Of a stretch of DNA of 64,000 nt, positions 8,983 through 18,691 are shown in pieces (position 1 is the stretch's first letter; each line of letters opens with the position of its first letter). A model generated the notes under the pieces. The model saw nothing but the letters and a program-made list of their open reading frames with translations. It had not been told where the DNA came from and did not search any database. The position numbers were made by a program, and so were the translations under genes. The stretch comes from Burkholderiales bacterium (GTDB taxonomy: Bacteria; Pseudomonadota; Gammaproteobacteria; Burkholderiales; Casimicrobiaceae): positions 1 to 64,000 of the forward strand of contig JADZAQ010000074.1 of assembly GCA_020852555.1 (NCBI GenBank). The letters are read 5' to 3'.

Positions 8983-10002
8983 ATGAGCGGCATCGTCAAG
9001 GTGGGCATCGCGGGCTTGGGCCGCATGGGTCGGCATCATGCCGAGAACCTCGCGTTTCGCGTGCGCGGCGTCGATCTCGTCGCGGCGTGCAGCCCGCTCG
9101 AGGCCGAGCGCGACTGGGCGCACGATTCGCTCGGAGTGCGGCGTCGGTATGCCGACTACGCCGATCTCCTCGCCGACCGCGACGTCGACGCGGTCTTCCT
9201 CATCACGCCGAGCTCGCTGCATCCGGCGCAGATCATCGCCGCGCTGCGCGCCGGCAAGCACGTCTTCTGCGAGAAGCCGCTGTCGATGGCGCTCGAGGAG
9301 TGCGAGGCGGTGGAGGCGGAGGCGGCGCGCCATCCCGATCTGCGGGTGATGATCGGCTTCGTGCGCCGCTTCGACGCGAGCTATCAGGATGCGCAGCAGC
9401 GGATCGCGGGCGGCGCCATCGGCCGGCCGTTCCTGGTGCGCTCGGAGACCTGCGACCAGAACGATCCCTCCGGCTTCTTCGTACGCTTCGCGCCGACTTC
9501 GGGCGGCATCTTCGTCGACATGAGCGTGCACGACATCGACGTCGCGCGCTGGCTCCTGGGATCGCCGCGGGCCACGCGCGTGTTCGCGACCGGGACGGTG
9601 GCCGTGCACGACGGGCTCAAGGCTTGCGGTGACGTCGACAACGGGGTCGCGATCTGCGAGTTCGCCGACGGCCGGATGGCGTGCTTCTACGCGTCGCGCA
9701 CGATGGCGCACGGTCACGAGACGGTGACCGAGATCGTCGGTACCGGCGGACGGCTCACCGTCGGCCGCGACGGGCGCCTCAATCAGGTCGAGATCGCCGA
9801 TGCGCACGGCATCCGCACGCTGACGACGCCGACCTTCTACGAGCGCTTCGCCGACGCCTTCCTGCGCGAGGACAGCTACTTCATCGACTCCGTGCGCGAC
9901 GGGGTCACGCCATCGTTGACGCTCGCCGATGCCAAGGAGGCCACGCGCATCGGCATCGCGCTGCGCCAGTCGCTCGAGGAGCGGCGAATGGTGGAGCTGT
10001 GA
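8983..10002 (+). CDS. second Gfo/Idh/MocA-family oxidoreductase, IolG-like (possible alternative inositol isomer dehydrogenase)
   Basis: GIAGLGRMGRHHAENLA, CEKPLSM, HDIDVARWLL; ATG at 8983, 5 bp after the iolG stop. Confidence 0.85.
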   Translation: MSGIVKVGIAGLGRMGRHHAENLAFRVRGVDLVAACSPLEAERDWAHDSLGVRRRYADYADLLADRDVDAVFLITPSSLHPAQIIAALRAGKHVFCEKPLSMALEECEAVEAEAARHPDLRVMIGFVRRFDASYQDAQQRIAGGAIGRPFLVRSETCDQNDPSGFFVRFAPTSGGIFVDMSVHDIDVARWLLGSPRATRVFATGTVAVHDGLKACGDVDNGVAICEFADGRMACFYASRTMAHGHETVTEIVGTGGRLTVGRDGRLNQVEIADAHGIRTLTTPTFYERFADAFLREDSYFIDSVRDGVTPSLTLADAKEATRIGIALRQSLEERRMVEL

Positions 10003-10033
10003 AGTTTGTTGGAGGTGGTGACCGATCGCAATT

Positions 10034-10068
10034 CCTGATACCTGATACCCGATACCCGATACCTGAAC
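10034..10068 (+). repeat. 7-bp tandem repeat (CCTGATA/CCCGATA, four full units plus a degenerate fifth)
   Basis: cctgata cctgata cccgata cccgata cctgaac, ending just before the ATG at 10070. Confidence 0.9.
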
Positions 10069-10069
10069 C

Positions 10070-10834
10070 ATGGTTCGCTACGATTTCTGCAGGGCCCTCG
10101 CCCGCGACGCCGGGAAGCTCGCGCACACCGCGTTCGGCACTTCGGCGGTGTCGCTCAAGGGCCGTCACGACGTGGTGACCGAGATGGATCGCAAGGTGGA
10201 GCGCTTCATTCGCGCCGCACTCGCCAAGCGCTTTCCCGACGATGCCATCATCGGCGAGGAGGACGGCGGCACCAGCGGCGAGCGGTTGTGGCTCATCGAT
10301 CCCATCGACGGCACCGCCAACTACGCGCGAGGCTTGCCGCGCTACTGCGTGTCGATCGGCTACGTCGAGCGCGGCGTGCCGCTGCTCGGCGTGATCTACG
10401 ATCCGTCGCACGACTGGCTCTACTCGGCGGCCAAGGGCGACGGCGCCTGGCTCGACGGCCGGCGGCTGGCGGTGAGCGACGCCGCGGACATCGGGCGGGC
10501 CACGGTCGAATGCGGGTGGTCGACGCGTCGCCCGGCGCAGGCCTACGTCGATCTCCTGGCGCGCGTGATGCACGCGGGGGCCGCGATCCGGCGGGCGGGA
10601 TCGGGCGCGCTGGGGCTCGCCGACGTCGCGGCCGGACGCGCCGAGGCGTACGCGGAGTTGCACATCAACGCCTGGGATTGCGCGGCAGGAATCGTGCTGG
10701 TCACCGAGGCGGGCGGGTTCGTCAGCGATTTCTTCGCGGGCGACGGGGTGCGTTCCGGCAATCCGCTGATTGCCACGAATGCCGCATTGGCAGGTAAGCT
10801 TGCGGAAATCGTCGGCGTACCCATCGTACGCTGA
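10070..10834 (+). CDS. inositol monophosphatase family protein (IMPase-1)
   Basis: GEED, DPIDGTANYARGLP and AWDCAAGIVLVTEAGG metal-binding/active-site motifs. Confidence 0.9.
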   Translation: MVRYDFCRALARDAGKLAHTAFGTSAVSLKGRHDVVTEMDRKVERFIRAALAKRFPDDAIIGEEDGGTSGERLWLIDPIDGTANYARGLPRYCVSIGYVERGVPLLGVIYDPSHDWLYSAAKGDGAWLDGRRLAVSDAADIGRATVECGWSTRRPAQAYVDLLARVMHAGAAIRRAGSGALGLADVAAGRAEAYAELHINAWDCAAGIVLVTEAGGFVSDFFAGDGVRSGNPLIATNAALAGKLAEIVGVPIVR

Positions 10835-10856
10835 CGTCAATCGAGGAGGAGGAAAG

Positions 10857-11888
10857 ATGAAGAAACTGTCGTTGTGGCGCGGGCTCGTCCCCGCGCTCGC
10901 CTTGGCCGCACCGCTGTCGGCCTTCGCGCAGGGTGAACTCGTCGTCTACTGCACCGTGCAGGAAGAATGGTGCCGGCCGATGGTCCAGGCCTTCGAGAAG
11001 GCGACCGGCATCAAGGTGCTGATGACGCGCAAGAGCGCGGGTGAGTTCTACGCGCAGATCAAGGCCGAATCGGCCAACCCGCGCGGCGACGTGTGGTGGG
11101 GCGGCACCGGCGACCCGCACCTGCAAGCCGCCGAAGAAGGCCTCACCGAGCCGTACAAATCGCCGCGGATGAGCGAGTTGCAGGACTGGGCGGTGCGCCA
11201 GTGGGATGCGGCGAAGGGTCGTACCGTCGGCATCTACGCGGGTGCGCTCGGCTACAGCTACAACGTCGACCAGTTGAAGAAGCGCAACATCCCCGATCCC
11301 AAGTGCTGGGCGGACCTCATCAAGCCGGCGTTCAAGGACGAGATCCAGGTGGCGAACCCGAACTCGTCGGGCACCTCGTACACGATGCTCGCGACGTTCG
11401 TGCAGCTGTGGGGCGAGGACAAGGCCTTCGACTTCCTGAAGGCGCTGCACAAGAACATCAATCAGTACACCAAGTCGGGGGCGGCGCCGGCGCGGGCCGC
11501 GGCGACCGGCGAGACGCTGGTGGGGATCACCTTCCAGCACGACGCCGTCGTGCAGAAGCTCAACGGTGCACCGGTGGCGATCGTCTCGCCGTGCGAAGGC
11601 ACCGGTTACGAGATCGGCAGCATGAGCATCATCAAGGGCGCCAAGAACATGGCGAACGCCAAGAAGTGGTACGACTGGGCGCTCTCCGCGGAGGCGCAGA
11701 ACATCGGTCCGGGCCTCAAGGTGTCGTTCCAGGTGCCGTCGAACAAGAATGCATCGGCGCCGCCGGGTTCGCCCAACCTGTCCGAGATCAAGCTCATCAA
11801 CTACGACTTCGTGAAGTACGGATCGAGCGCCGAGCGCACCCGGCTCCTCTCGAAGTGGGACAAGGAAGTCTCGACGCTGCCGAAGTGA
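10857..11888 (+). CDS. ABC transporter periplasmic substrate-binding protein, ferric/AfuA-type family
   Basis: Signal peptide MKKLSLWRGLVPALALAAPLSAFAQ; GELVVYCTVQEEWCRPMVQAFEKATGIKV, DVWWGGTGDP, CEGTGYEIGSMSIIKGAKN. Confidence 0.88.
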   Translation: MKKLSLWRGLVPALALAAPLSAFAQGELVVYCTVQEEWCRPMVQAFEKATGIKVLMTRKSAGEFYAQIKAESANPRGDVWWGGTGDPHLQAAEEGLTEPYKSPRMSELQDWAVRQWDAAKGRTVGIYAGALGYSYNVDQLKKRNIPDPKCWADLIKPAFKDEIQVANPNSSGTSYTMLATFVQLWGEDKAFDFLKALHKNINQYTKSGAAPARAAATGETLVGITFQHDAVVQKLNGAPVAIVSPCEGTGYEIGSMSIIKGAKNMANAKKWYDWALSAEAQNIGPGLKVSFQVPSNKNASAPPGSPNLSEIKLINYDFVKYGSSAERTRLLSKWDKEVSTLPK

Positions 11889-11913
11889 CCGGCACGCAGC
11901 CGATCGTCGCGTC

Positions 11914-14034
11914 GTGACCGCTGCCAGCCTCGCGCCCACCGTCTTCGTGCCGGTGGCGCGCGACCGGGCGACGACCTGGATCGCCGCGGGCGCGCTCGCC
12001 GCGCTCGCGGTGGTGCCGTGGGGACTCGAGGGCGGGGCTTCCTCGCTCGCCCTCGCGTTCCGCGGCGAGTTCTCGCACGCCGCCGTCGTCGCGCTGGCCG
12101 CGCTCGCGCTGCTCGGCGCGTGGCGCGGCGCGGCGCGTGCCACCGCGGTCGCGGCGGGGGTCGCCGTGGTCTGGGCGTTCGCGGCAGGATTCGCCGCCGG
12201 CGCCAAGGGAACGTCATTCGGCGCCGGAGCGGGGATCGCGCTGGTCGCGCTCGTCGCCTGCTTCGCGCGCGCGATCGCACGCCGCGGTGCCTTCAAGGGG
12301 GATCCCACCGTCGCGACCATCGTCGTCGTGGTCGCGGCGCTGCTCGCCATCTTCATCTTCTTCCCCGTCGGCAGCGTCCTGTCGGCGGCGATGTTCGACG
12401 ACAAGGGTGCCTTCGCGCCGGGGCTCGCGGCGAGCCGCCTGCTCGCCGCCGACATCTGGGAGGTCCAGTGCCTGACCGGCGGCGTGCACTGCGGGGTCGC
12501 CATCAACTCGGCGGTCCTCGCCACGCTGGTCGGGTTGCTGTCGACGTTCGTGGGCCTCGTGCTGGCACTCGTCGTGCAGCGCGGCGGCCGTCGCTACGCG
12601 GCGGTGACCAAGGTGATGTCGATCCTGCCGATCGTCACGCCACCGTTCGTGATCGCGCTGGCGCTCGTCGTGCTGTTCGGCCGTACCGGTCTCGTGACCG
12701 CGATCCTCAACGACGTGTTCGGCATTCCGCGCTCGCGGTGGATCTACGGGCTGCCGGGCGTGGCGTTGGCGCAACTCCTCACCTTCTCGCCGATCGCCTT
12801 CCTGCTGCTGCACGGCGCGCTGGCGGCGATCAGTCCGGCGCTCGAAGAGGCGGCGCAGACGCTGCGCGCCTCGCGCTGGCGCATCTTTCGCACGGTGACA
12901 TTGCCGCTCCTCAAGCCGGCGCTCGCCAACGCATTCCTCCTGGGCTTCGTCGAGAGCCTCGCCGACTTCGGCAACCCGATCGTGCTCGCCGGCAACTACG
13001 AGGTGCTGTCGACCAAGATCTTCTTCGCGATCGCCGGCGCGCAGCACGAGCCGGGGCGGGCGGCGGCGCTCGCCGTCGTGCTGCTCGGGCTGACGCTCGT
13101 CGCCTTCTGGCTGCAGCAGCGCTGGATCGGGAAGCTCTCGTACGTGACCGTCACCGGCAAGGGCGACAGCGGCCTGCACGCGCTGCTGCCGCCGTGGTTG
13201 CGCCGGGCCTGCTTCGGTTTCGCTGTATCGTGGTTCGTGTTCACCATCGCCTGCTACGCGGTGATCCTGACCGGCGGCCTCGTCAAGGACATCGGCCGCG
13301 GCGACATGACGCTCACCCTGCATCACCTCTCGCAGGGCTTCGCGATCGATCCGTCGTCGCGGGCGACGATGTTCGTGGGCTCGGCCTGGGACAGCCTCTT
13401 CACGACGCTCCAGGTCGCCGCCATCTCGGCGCCGCTGACGGCGATCGTCGGACTCCTCTCCGCCTACGTCATCACCCGCCACCGCTTCTCGGGGCGGCGG
13501 GCGTTCGAGTTCCTGACCATGGTGAGCTTCGCCATTCCCGGGACGGTGATCGGCGTGTCGTACATCGTCGCCTTCAACGTGGCGCCGCTCGAATTGACCG
13601 GCGGCATGGCGATCCTCGTGCTCTGCTTCGTGTTCCGCAACATGCCGGTCGGCGTGCGTGCCGGCATCGCCGCGCTCGCGCAGATCGACAAGACGCTCGA
13701 CGAAGCGTCCTCGACGCTGCGCGCCTCGACCACGCGCACGCTGACCCGCGTCGTGCTGCCGCTGCTCAAGCCCGCGATCGTCGCCACGCTCGTCTTCAGC
13801 TTCACGCACGCGATGACCGCCGTCTCGGCGGTGATCTTCCTCGCCACCGCCAAGTACAACCTCGCCACCGTCTACATCATCAACCGCGTCGAAGCGGGCG
13901 AGTACCCGCTGGCGATCGCCTACTCGTCGGTGCTGATCTTCATCATGCTGGCGATCCTCCTCGCCGTGCAGGCGCTGGTCGGCGAGACCCGGCTCGGGCG
14001 CCGCGCGACGCCGATGCTGGCCGGCGGCGGCTGA
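11914..14034 (+). CDS. ABC transporter permease (two-domain fused, iron/AfuB-type)
   Basis: 706 aa with two binding-protein-dependent permease EAA regions (EEAAQTLRASRWRIFRTVTLPLLKPAL and DEASSTLRASTTRTLTRVVLPLLKPAI). GTG start. Confidence 0.9.
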   Translation: MTAASLAPTVFVPVARDRATTWIAAGALAALAVVPWGLEGGASSLALAFRGEFSHAAVVALAALALLGAWRGAARATAVAAGVAVVWAFAAGFAAGAKGTSFGAGAGIALVALVACFARAIARRGAFKGDPTVATIVVVVAALLAIFIFFPVGSVLSAAMFDDKGAFAPGLAASRLLAADIWEVQCLTGGVHCGVAINSAVLATLVGLLSTFVGLVLALVVQRGGRRYAAVTKVMSILPIVTPPFVIALALVVLFGRTGLVTAILNDVFGIPRSRWIYGLPGVALAQLLTFSPIAFLLLHGALAAISPALEEAAQTLRASRWRIFRTVTLPLLKPALANAFLLGFVESLADFGNPIVLAGNYEVLSTKIFFAIAGAQHEPGRAAALAVVLLGLTLVAFWLQQRWIGKLSYVTVTGKGDSGLHALLPPWLRRACFGFAVSWFVFTIACYAVILTGGLVKDIGRGDMTLTLHHLSQGFAIDPSSRATMFVGSAWDSLFTTLQVAAISAPLTAIVGLLSAYVITRHRFSGRRAFEFLTMVSFAIPGTVIGVSYIVAFNVAPLELTGGMAILVLCFVFRNMPVGVRAGIAALAQIDKTLDEASSTLRASTTRTLTRVVLPLLKPAIVATLVFSFTHAMTAVSAVIFLATAKYNLATVYIINRVEAGEYPLAIAYSSVLIFIMLAILLAVQALVGETRLGRRATPMLAGGG

Positions 14035-14052
14035 CTCTTCGAAGGCTCTCCC

Positions 14053-15105
14053 ATGGATCATCCGCAAGGCGGCGTCGTATTCGACCACGTGACCAAGCGC
14101 TACGGCGCGGTCGCCGCGGTCGACGACGTCTCGTTCACCGTCGCGCAGGGAGACCTCGTGACGCTGCTCGGGCCCTCGGGCTGCGGCAAGACGACGACGC
14201 TGCGCATGGTCGCCGGCCTGGAGCCGGTATCCGGAGGCCGGGTGCTCATCGGCGGCAACGACGTCACGCTGCGCGCCGCCAACGAGCGCGACGTGTCGAT
14301 GGTGTTCCAGTCCTACGCGCTCTTTCCGCACATGACCGTGCTGGAGAACGCCTCGTACGGGCCGCTCGCGATGGGCACCGACAAGGCGAAGGCGCGCGAG
14401 TTGGCGCGCGCGAAGCTTTCGATGCTGGGCCTCGGTGAGTTCGAGAACCGCTTGCCCTCCGAGCTCTCCGGCGGGCAGCAGCAGAGGGTGGCGGTGGCGC
14501 GCTCACTCGTCCTCGAGCCGGCGGTCCTGCTCTTCGACGAGCCGCTGTCGAACCTCGACGCGAAGCTCCGCCGGCGCGTGCGCGAGGAGATCCGCGAGCT
14601 GCAGCAGTCGCTCAAGCTCACCGTGCTGTACGTGACGCACGACCAGGAAGAGGCGCTCGCGGTGTCCGATCACATCATCGTCATGAACGGCGGGCGCATC
14701 GCCCAGGAAGGCCCGCCCGCCGACCTGTACGAGCGGCCGGTGAGCCGCTTCCTCGCCGACTTCATCGGGGACGCCAACCTCGTCGACGGCGAGATCGCGC
14801 CGACCGCCGGCGGGGCGAGCTTTGCCGCCGGCGGCGTCGCGCTGCCGGTGCGCGCGCACGGCGTGACGGCGGGCCCGGCGACGCTCGCGATCCGGCCGCA
14901 GCGGCTGGTGCTGGGCGAGCCGGGCCACGGCGTTCCGGGTAACGTCAAGCGCGTGGCCTATCTCGGCAGCCGGGTCGAGTACGTCGTCGGCACGGCGTGG
15001 GGTGAGCTGCTCGTCTTCGACGGTGACGTGCATCGCTTGCGCCAGCGCGACGAGGCAGTGGCGGTGACCTTCGCACCCGACGCCGCCATCGTCCTGCCGC
15101 GATGA
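14053..15105 (+). CDS. ABC transporter ATP-binding protein (FbpC/AfuC/PotA-type)
   Basis: Walker A GPSGCGKTT, signature LSGGQQQRVAVARSL, Walker B LLFDEPLSNLDAKLR, C-terminal TOBE region. Confidence 0.93.
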   Translation: MDHPQGGVVFDHVTKRYGAVAAVDDVSFTVAQGDLVTLLGPSGCGKTTTLRMVAGLEPVSGGRVLIGGNDVTLRAANERDVSMVFQSYALFPHMTVLENASYGPLAMGTDKAKARELARAKLSMLGLGEFENRLPSELSGGQQQRVAVARSLVLEPAVLLFDEPLSNLDAKLRRRVREEIRELQQSLKLTVLYVTHDQEEALAVSDHIIVMNGGRIAQEGPPADLYERPVSRFLADFIGDANLVDGEIAPTAGGASFAAGGVALPVRAHGVTAGPATLAIRPQRLVLGEPGHGVPGNVKRVAYLGSRVEYVVGTAWGELLVFDGDVHRLRQRDEAVAVTFAPDAAIVLPR

Positions 15106-15908
15106 GTCCCGCCGCCGAGGTCGAGGCGCGCTACGCCGCTGCCCGGCGCATCGCACGGGCCGCGGGTGGGCGCGCGCTCGACTATTTCCACCGCCGCGAC
15201 GAACTCGCCGTCGAGACCAAGGGTGTCGCCGACTACGTGACGCGCGCCGATCGCGACGTCGAGCAGTTCATCCGCGGCGAACTGGCGGCGGCGTTCCCCG
15301 GCGACGGATTCTTGGGCGAGGAAACCGCGGCATCGTTCACCGGCCCCCTCGATCGCTGCTGGGTCGTCGATCCCATCGACGGCACGCACAATTTCCTGCG
15401 CGGCGTGCCGTACTGGAACGTCGCGATCGGCTACGTCGAGCACGGCGTGACGGTCGTGGGCGCCATCTGCGATCCCAACGCCGACGAGGTCCATCACGCA
15501 CGTCTCGGTGGCGGCGCGTGGGTCGATCGCCGTACGGGGCCGAGCGTGCGGCTGCACGTCGCCGCGACGACCAGCCTCGCCGGAAGCTACGTGACGCTCG
15601 GCCACCACGATCGCTCGTTCTCGGATCGCTATTTCGAGATCCGCCGCCGCATGATGGAAGCGAACGTCGCCATGCGCAACTTCGGCTCTGCCGCCCTGCA
15701 ACTCGCGCACGTCGCGAGCGGGCGTCTCGACGGCTTCGTCGAGATGGAGGTCTCGGCGTGGGATGCGGTCGCCGGCCTTCTGCTCGTCACCGAGGCCGGT
15801 GGCTGGCACGCGCCCTTCGCGCCTGTCGCGCCGACCGCGAAGGCGATGTGCATCGCCGGCGCACCCGGCATCGCGCACGAACTCGAACGGCTCGTGCGCG
15901 GCGCCTGA
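15102..15908 (+). CDS. inositol monophosphatase family protein (IMPase-2)
   Basis: GEET, DPIDGTHNFLRGVP, SAWDAVAGLLLVTEAGG. ATGA overlap with the ABC ATPase stop. Confidence 0.9.
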   Translation: MSPAAEVEARYAAARRIARAAGGRALDYFHRRDELAVETKGVADYVTRADRDVEQFIRGELAAAFPGDGFLGEETAASFTGPLDRCWVVDPIDGTHNFLRGVPYWNVAIGYVEHGVTVVGAICDPNADEVHHARLGGGAWVDRRTGPSVRLHVAATTSLAGSYVTLGHHDRSFSDRYFEIRRRMMEANVAMRNFGSAALQLAHVASGRLDGFVEMEVSAWDAVAGLLLVTEAGGWHAPFAPVAPTAKAMCIAGAPGIAHELERLVRGA

Positions 15909-15910
15909 CG

Positions 15911-18691
15911 CTACTTCTTGTCGAAATCGCCGGCGAAGGCCCAGGCGAACTGCCCCGGCTGCACGTACTTGCGCAGCGCCGCATCGACGTCGGCCGGCGT
16001 GAGCTTGGCGATCGCCGCATCCACCGCTGCCGAGAGGGCGAAGGTCCGGCCGAGGAACGACTGCGCGGAGAGCGCCGCGGCGATGCGGCCGTCCTCGCTG
16101 CGCGCGAGGACGCGCTCCTGGAGCACGCCCGCCTTGGCGTCGGCGACCTCCGCAGCGGTGAAGCCGCCGTTGACCGCACGCTCCATCTCCTCGTTCATGC
16201 CGGTGCGCACGCGCTCGAGGTTCTGCGGCGCGAAGATCGCGTACGCGGTGAGCGTGCTGTTGGCGTCGATCGAGCTCGCCTGGAACACCGCACCGGCGCC
16301 GTACGACAGGCCGTCCTTCTGGCGCAACCGCTCGGGGATGCGCGCCGACGACGAGTCACCGAGGATGAAGCTCGCCACCAGCAGTGCGGGGTAATCCGGC
16401 GACAGATCGTCGAGCGGCAACGCCTGCTTGCCGATCAGGAAGGCATTGGCCTTGTCGGGCGCGACGAGGCGGATCGCCGCCGGCTGGTTGGCGCGATACG
16501 GATCGGGCACGCGCGTGTACGCCGCCGGGCTCTTCCAGGTGCCGAAGAGCTCGGTGACGAGCGCGCGCACGGCATCGGCATCGAAGTCGCCGACGATCGA
16601 CAGCTCGGCGCTCGATGCCCCGTAGAAGCTGCGGTGGAAGGCGGCGACGTCGTCGCGGGTGACGGCGTTGTTGGCGGCGATGCTCTCGTCGACGGTCGGG
16701 ACGTAGCGGACGTCACCCGTGGGGTACGGGTTGGCGTGGCGGCCGAGCGCGCGCGAGGCCATCGCCTGCGGCTCGTTGCGCGACGCGTCGAGCGAGGTCG
16801 TGCGCTGCCGCCGCAGGGATTCGAATTCGACGGCCGGGAACACGGGCTCGCGCAGCACCTCGGCGGCGAGGCGCAGCACGTCGGGCAGTTCGTTGCGGTA
16901 CGTCTGCCCGCCAAGCGAGGCGCCGATCTGGCTGCCGCCGGCGCTGATCTTCGTGCGCAGCTTGTCGAGTGCATCGTCGAGTTGCTGCCGCGTGTGCTTC
17001 GCGGTGCCGCGCATCAGCATGCCACCGGTGAGCGTGCCGATCGACGCCATGCCGAAGACCGATTTCTCGTCGCCGAAGTGGAGCGCGACGTTGAAGCTCA
17101 CCGCCTCGCCGCGCGTCTTCTTCGGGAGCAGCGCGACCTTCATGCCGTTGGCGAGCGCGAAGCGCTGCGTGCGCGCATCGAGATTGGCGGGCGACGGATC
17201 GAACGCCTCGCCGGCCGTCGCCGCGGCGTCGCCCTTGTAGTCCCTGACGAGCGCGGCGACGTCGACCTTGGCGGGGAGCGGCGCCCGATCGGGCTTGGTG
17301 TCGGGGACGAATTCGCCGATGGTGACGTTCGAGCGCTTGAGGTAGTCGAGCGCCACCCGCTGCACGTCGGCGGCGGTGACCGTGCGGTAGCGATCCCGCT
17401 GCAGGAAGAAGAGCCGCCAGTCGCCCAGTGCGATCGACTCGGAGATCGCGACACCGAACGCCTGCGGGTCGTTGATCGTGCTCTCGAAGTACTTCGCCGC
17501 CTTGGCGCGGACGCGAGCGACCTCCTCCTCGGTGATCGGATTCTTGGCGATGTCGGCGATGACCGCGAGCATCGTGTCGCGAACGGCGTCGACCGAATCG
17601 GCTTCCGGGACCTGCGCGAAGAGGGTGATCGTCCCCGGGTCGGCCTGCGCCTCCGTCCACGATTGCACCGACGTCGCCTTCCGCGTCTCGACGAGCGCCT
17701 TGTACAGGCGTCCCGAGGGGGCGAGCGTGAGGATCTCGGCGAGCACGTCGGCCGCGACGAAGTCGGCGTCGGCGCCGCGCGGGCCGTGGTACATCAAGCC
17801 GACGTACTTCGTGTTGCCGACGCGCTTGAGCGTCACCGCGCGCTCGCCGTCCTGGACCGGTTCCTCGGTGTAGATGGGCGGCAGCGTGCGCGTCGGCTTG
17901 CGGATCGCGCCAAAGTGCTTGGCGACGAGTCCGAGGGTGGCCTCGGGGTCGAACTTGCCGGCCACCGTGAGCACCGCATTGTCGGGCTGGTAGTACATCC
18001 GATAGAACGCCTGCAGGCGGTCGATGTCGACGTTCTCGATGTCCGAGCGGGCGCCGATCGGCAGGTGACCGTAGTTGTGCCACTGGTACGCGGCGGACAG
18101 CATCTTCCCGTAGAGCACGAGTTGCGGATTGTTCTCGCCGCTCTCGAACTCGTTGCGCACCACGGTCATCTCCGAATCGAGGTCGCTGCGGCGGATGAAC
18201 GAATTCACCATCCGGTCGGCTTCCATCTGCAGCGCCCAATCGAGGTTCTCGGGGCTTGCCGTGAACGTCTCGAAGTAATTGGTGCGATCCCAGCCGGTGC
18301 TGCCGTTGAAGTCCATGCCGCGGCGGCCGAGTTCCTGCATGATGTTGCCGCGCGACGGGGTGCCCTTGAAGACGAGGTGCTCGAGGAGATGCGCCATCCC
18401 CGTCTCGCCGTAGTTCTCGTACGCGGAGCCCACGCGATAGGTGACGTTCACCGTGGTCTTGGGCTGCGAGGCGTCGGGAAAGAGCAGCACGGTGAGTCCG
18501 TTGGCGAGCCGGTACTCGGTGATTCCCTCGACGGTCGCGCCCTGCGTGACGCCCGGCGGCAGCGCGGCCCACGCGGGCGCGCTGCCGAGAAATCCGGTGA
18601 GCAGCGGGATGGCGACGAGGGCGTGGGCGAGGCGGGACAGGAACGTGGTCATGGGCAGGTAGGGGTTCGTGGGCAGGATGCGTGGGGTCAT
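15911..18691 (-). CDS. M16 family zinc metallopeptidase, full length (N-terminal active half plus C-terminal half)
   Basis: HLLEHLVFKGT (HxxEH) zinc motif. Start at 18691 overlaps the upstream gene stop (ATGA); ATG at 18652 is an alternative start before the signal peptide. Confidence 0.9.
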   Translation of the reverse strand: MTPRILPTNPYLPMTTFLSRLAHALVAIPLLTGFLGSAPAWAALPPGVTQGATVEGITEYRLANGLTVLLFPDASQPKTTVNVTYRVGSAYENYGETGMAHLLEHLVFKGTPSRGNIMQELGRRGMDFNGSTGWDRTNYFETFTASPENLDWALQMEADRMVNSFIRRSDLDSEMTVVRNEFESGENNPQLVLYGKMLSAAYQWHNYGHLPIGARSDIENVDIDRLQAFYRMYYQPDNAVLTVAGKFDPEATLGLVAKHFGAIRKPTRTLPPIYTEEPVQDGERAVTLKRVGNTKYVGLMYHGPRGADADFVAADVLAEILTLAPSGRLYKALVETRKATSVQSWTEAQADPGTITLFAQVPEADSVDAVRDTMLAVIADIAKNPITEEEVARVRAKAAKYFESTINDPQAFGVAISESIALGDWRLFFLQRDRYRTVTAADVQRVALDYLKRSNVTIGEFVPDTKPDRAPLPAKVDVAALVRDYKGDAAATAGEAFDPSPANLDARTQRFALANGMKVALLPKKTRGEAVSFNVALHFGDEKSVFGMASIGTLTGGMLMRGTAKHTRQQLDDALDKLRTKISAGGSQIGASLGGQTYRNELPDVLRLAAEVLREPVFPAVEFESLRRQRTTSLDASRNEPQAMASRALGRHANPYPTGDVRYVPTVDESIAANNAVTRDDVAAFHRSFYGASSAELSIVGDFDADAVRALVTELFGTWKSPAAYTRVPDPYRANQPAAIRLVAPDKANAFLIGKQALPLDDLSPDYPALLVASFILGDSSSARIPERLRQKDGLSYGAGAVFQASSIDANSTLTAYAIFAPQNLERVRTGMNEEMERAVNGGFTAAEVADAKAGVLQERVLARSEDGRIAAALSAQSFLGRTFALSAAVDAAIAKLTPADVDAALRKYVQPGQFAWAFAGDFDKK

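Noticed and set aside
10034-10068. CRISPR-like array
   Set aside because: 7-bp units without spacers; a simple tandem repeat. No CRISPR repeats or cas genes seen in the window.
12018-14438. 806-aa plus-frame ORF and 705-aa minus ORF (12214-14331) over the ABC permease
   Set aside because: Alternate-frame shadows of a clear two-domain permease.
10857-15105. Simple annotation of the ABC transporter as a ferric iron importer
   Set aside because: Family resemblance exists, but the expected Tyr-Tyr iron-ligand pair was not seen and the operon context is inositol/IMPase; substrate left open.
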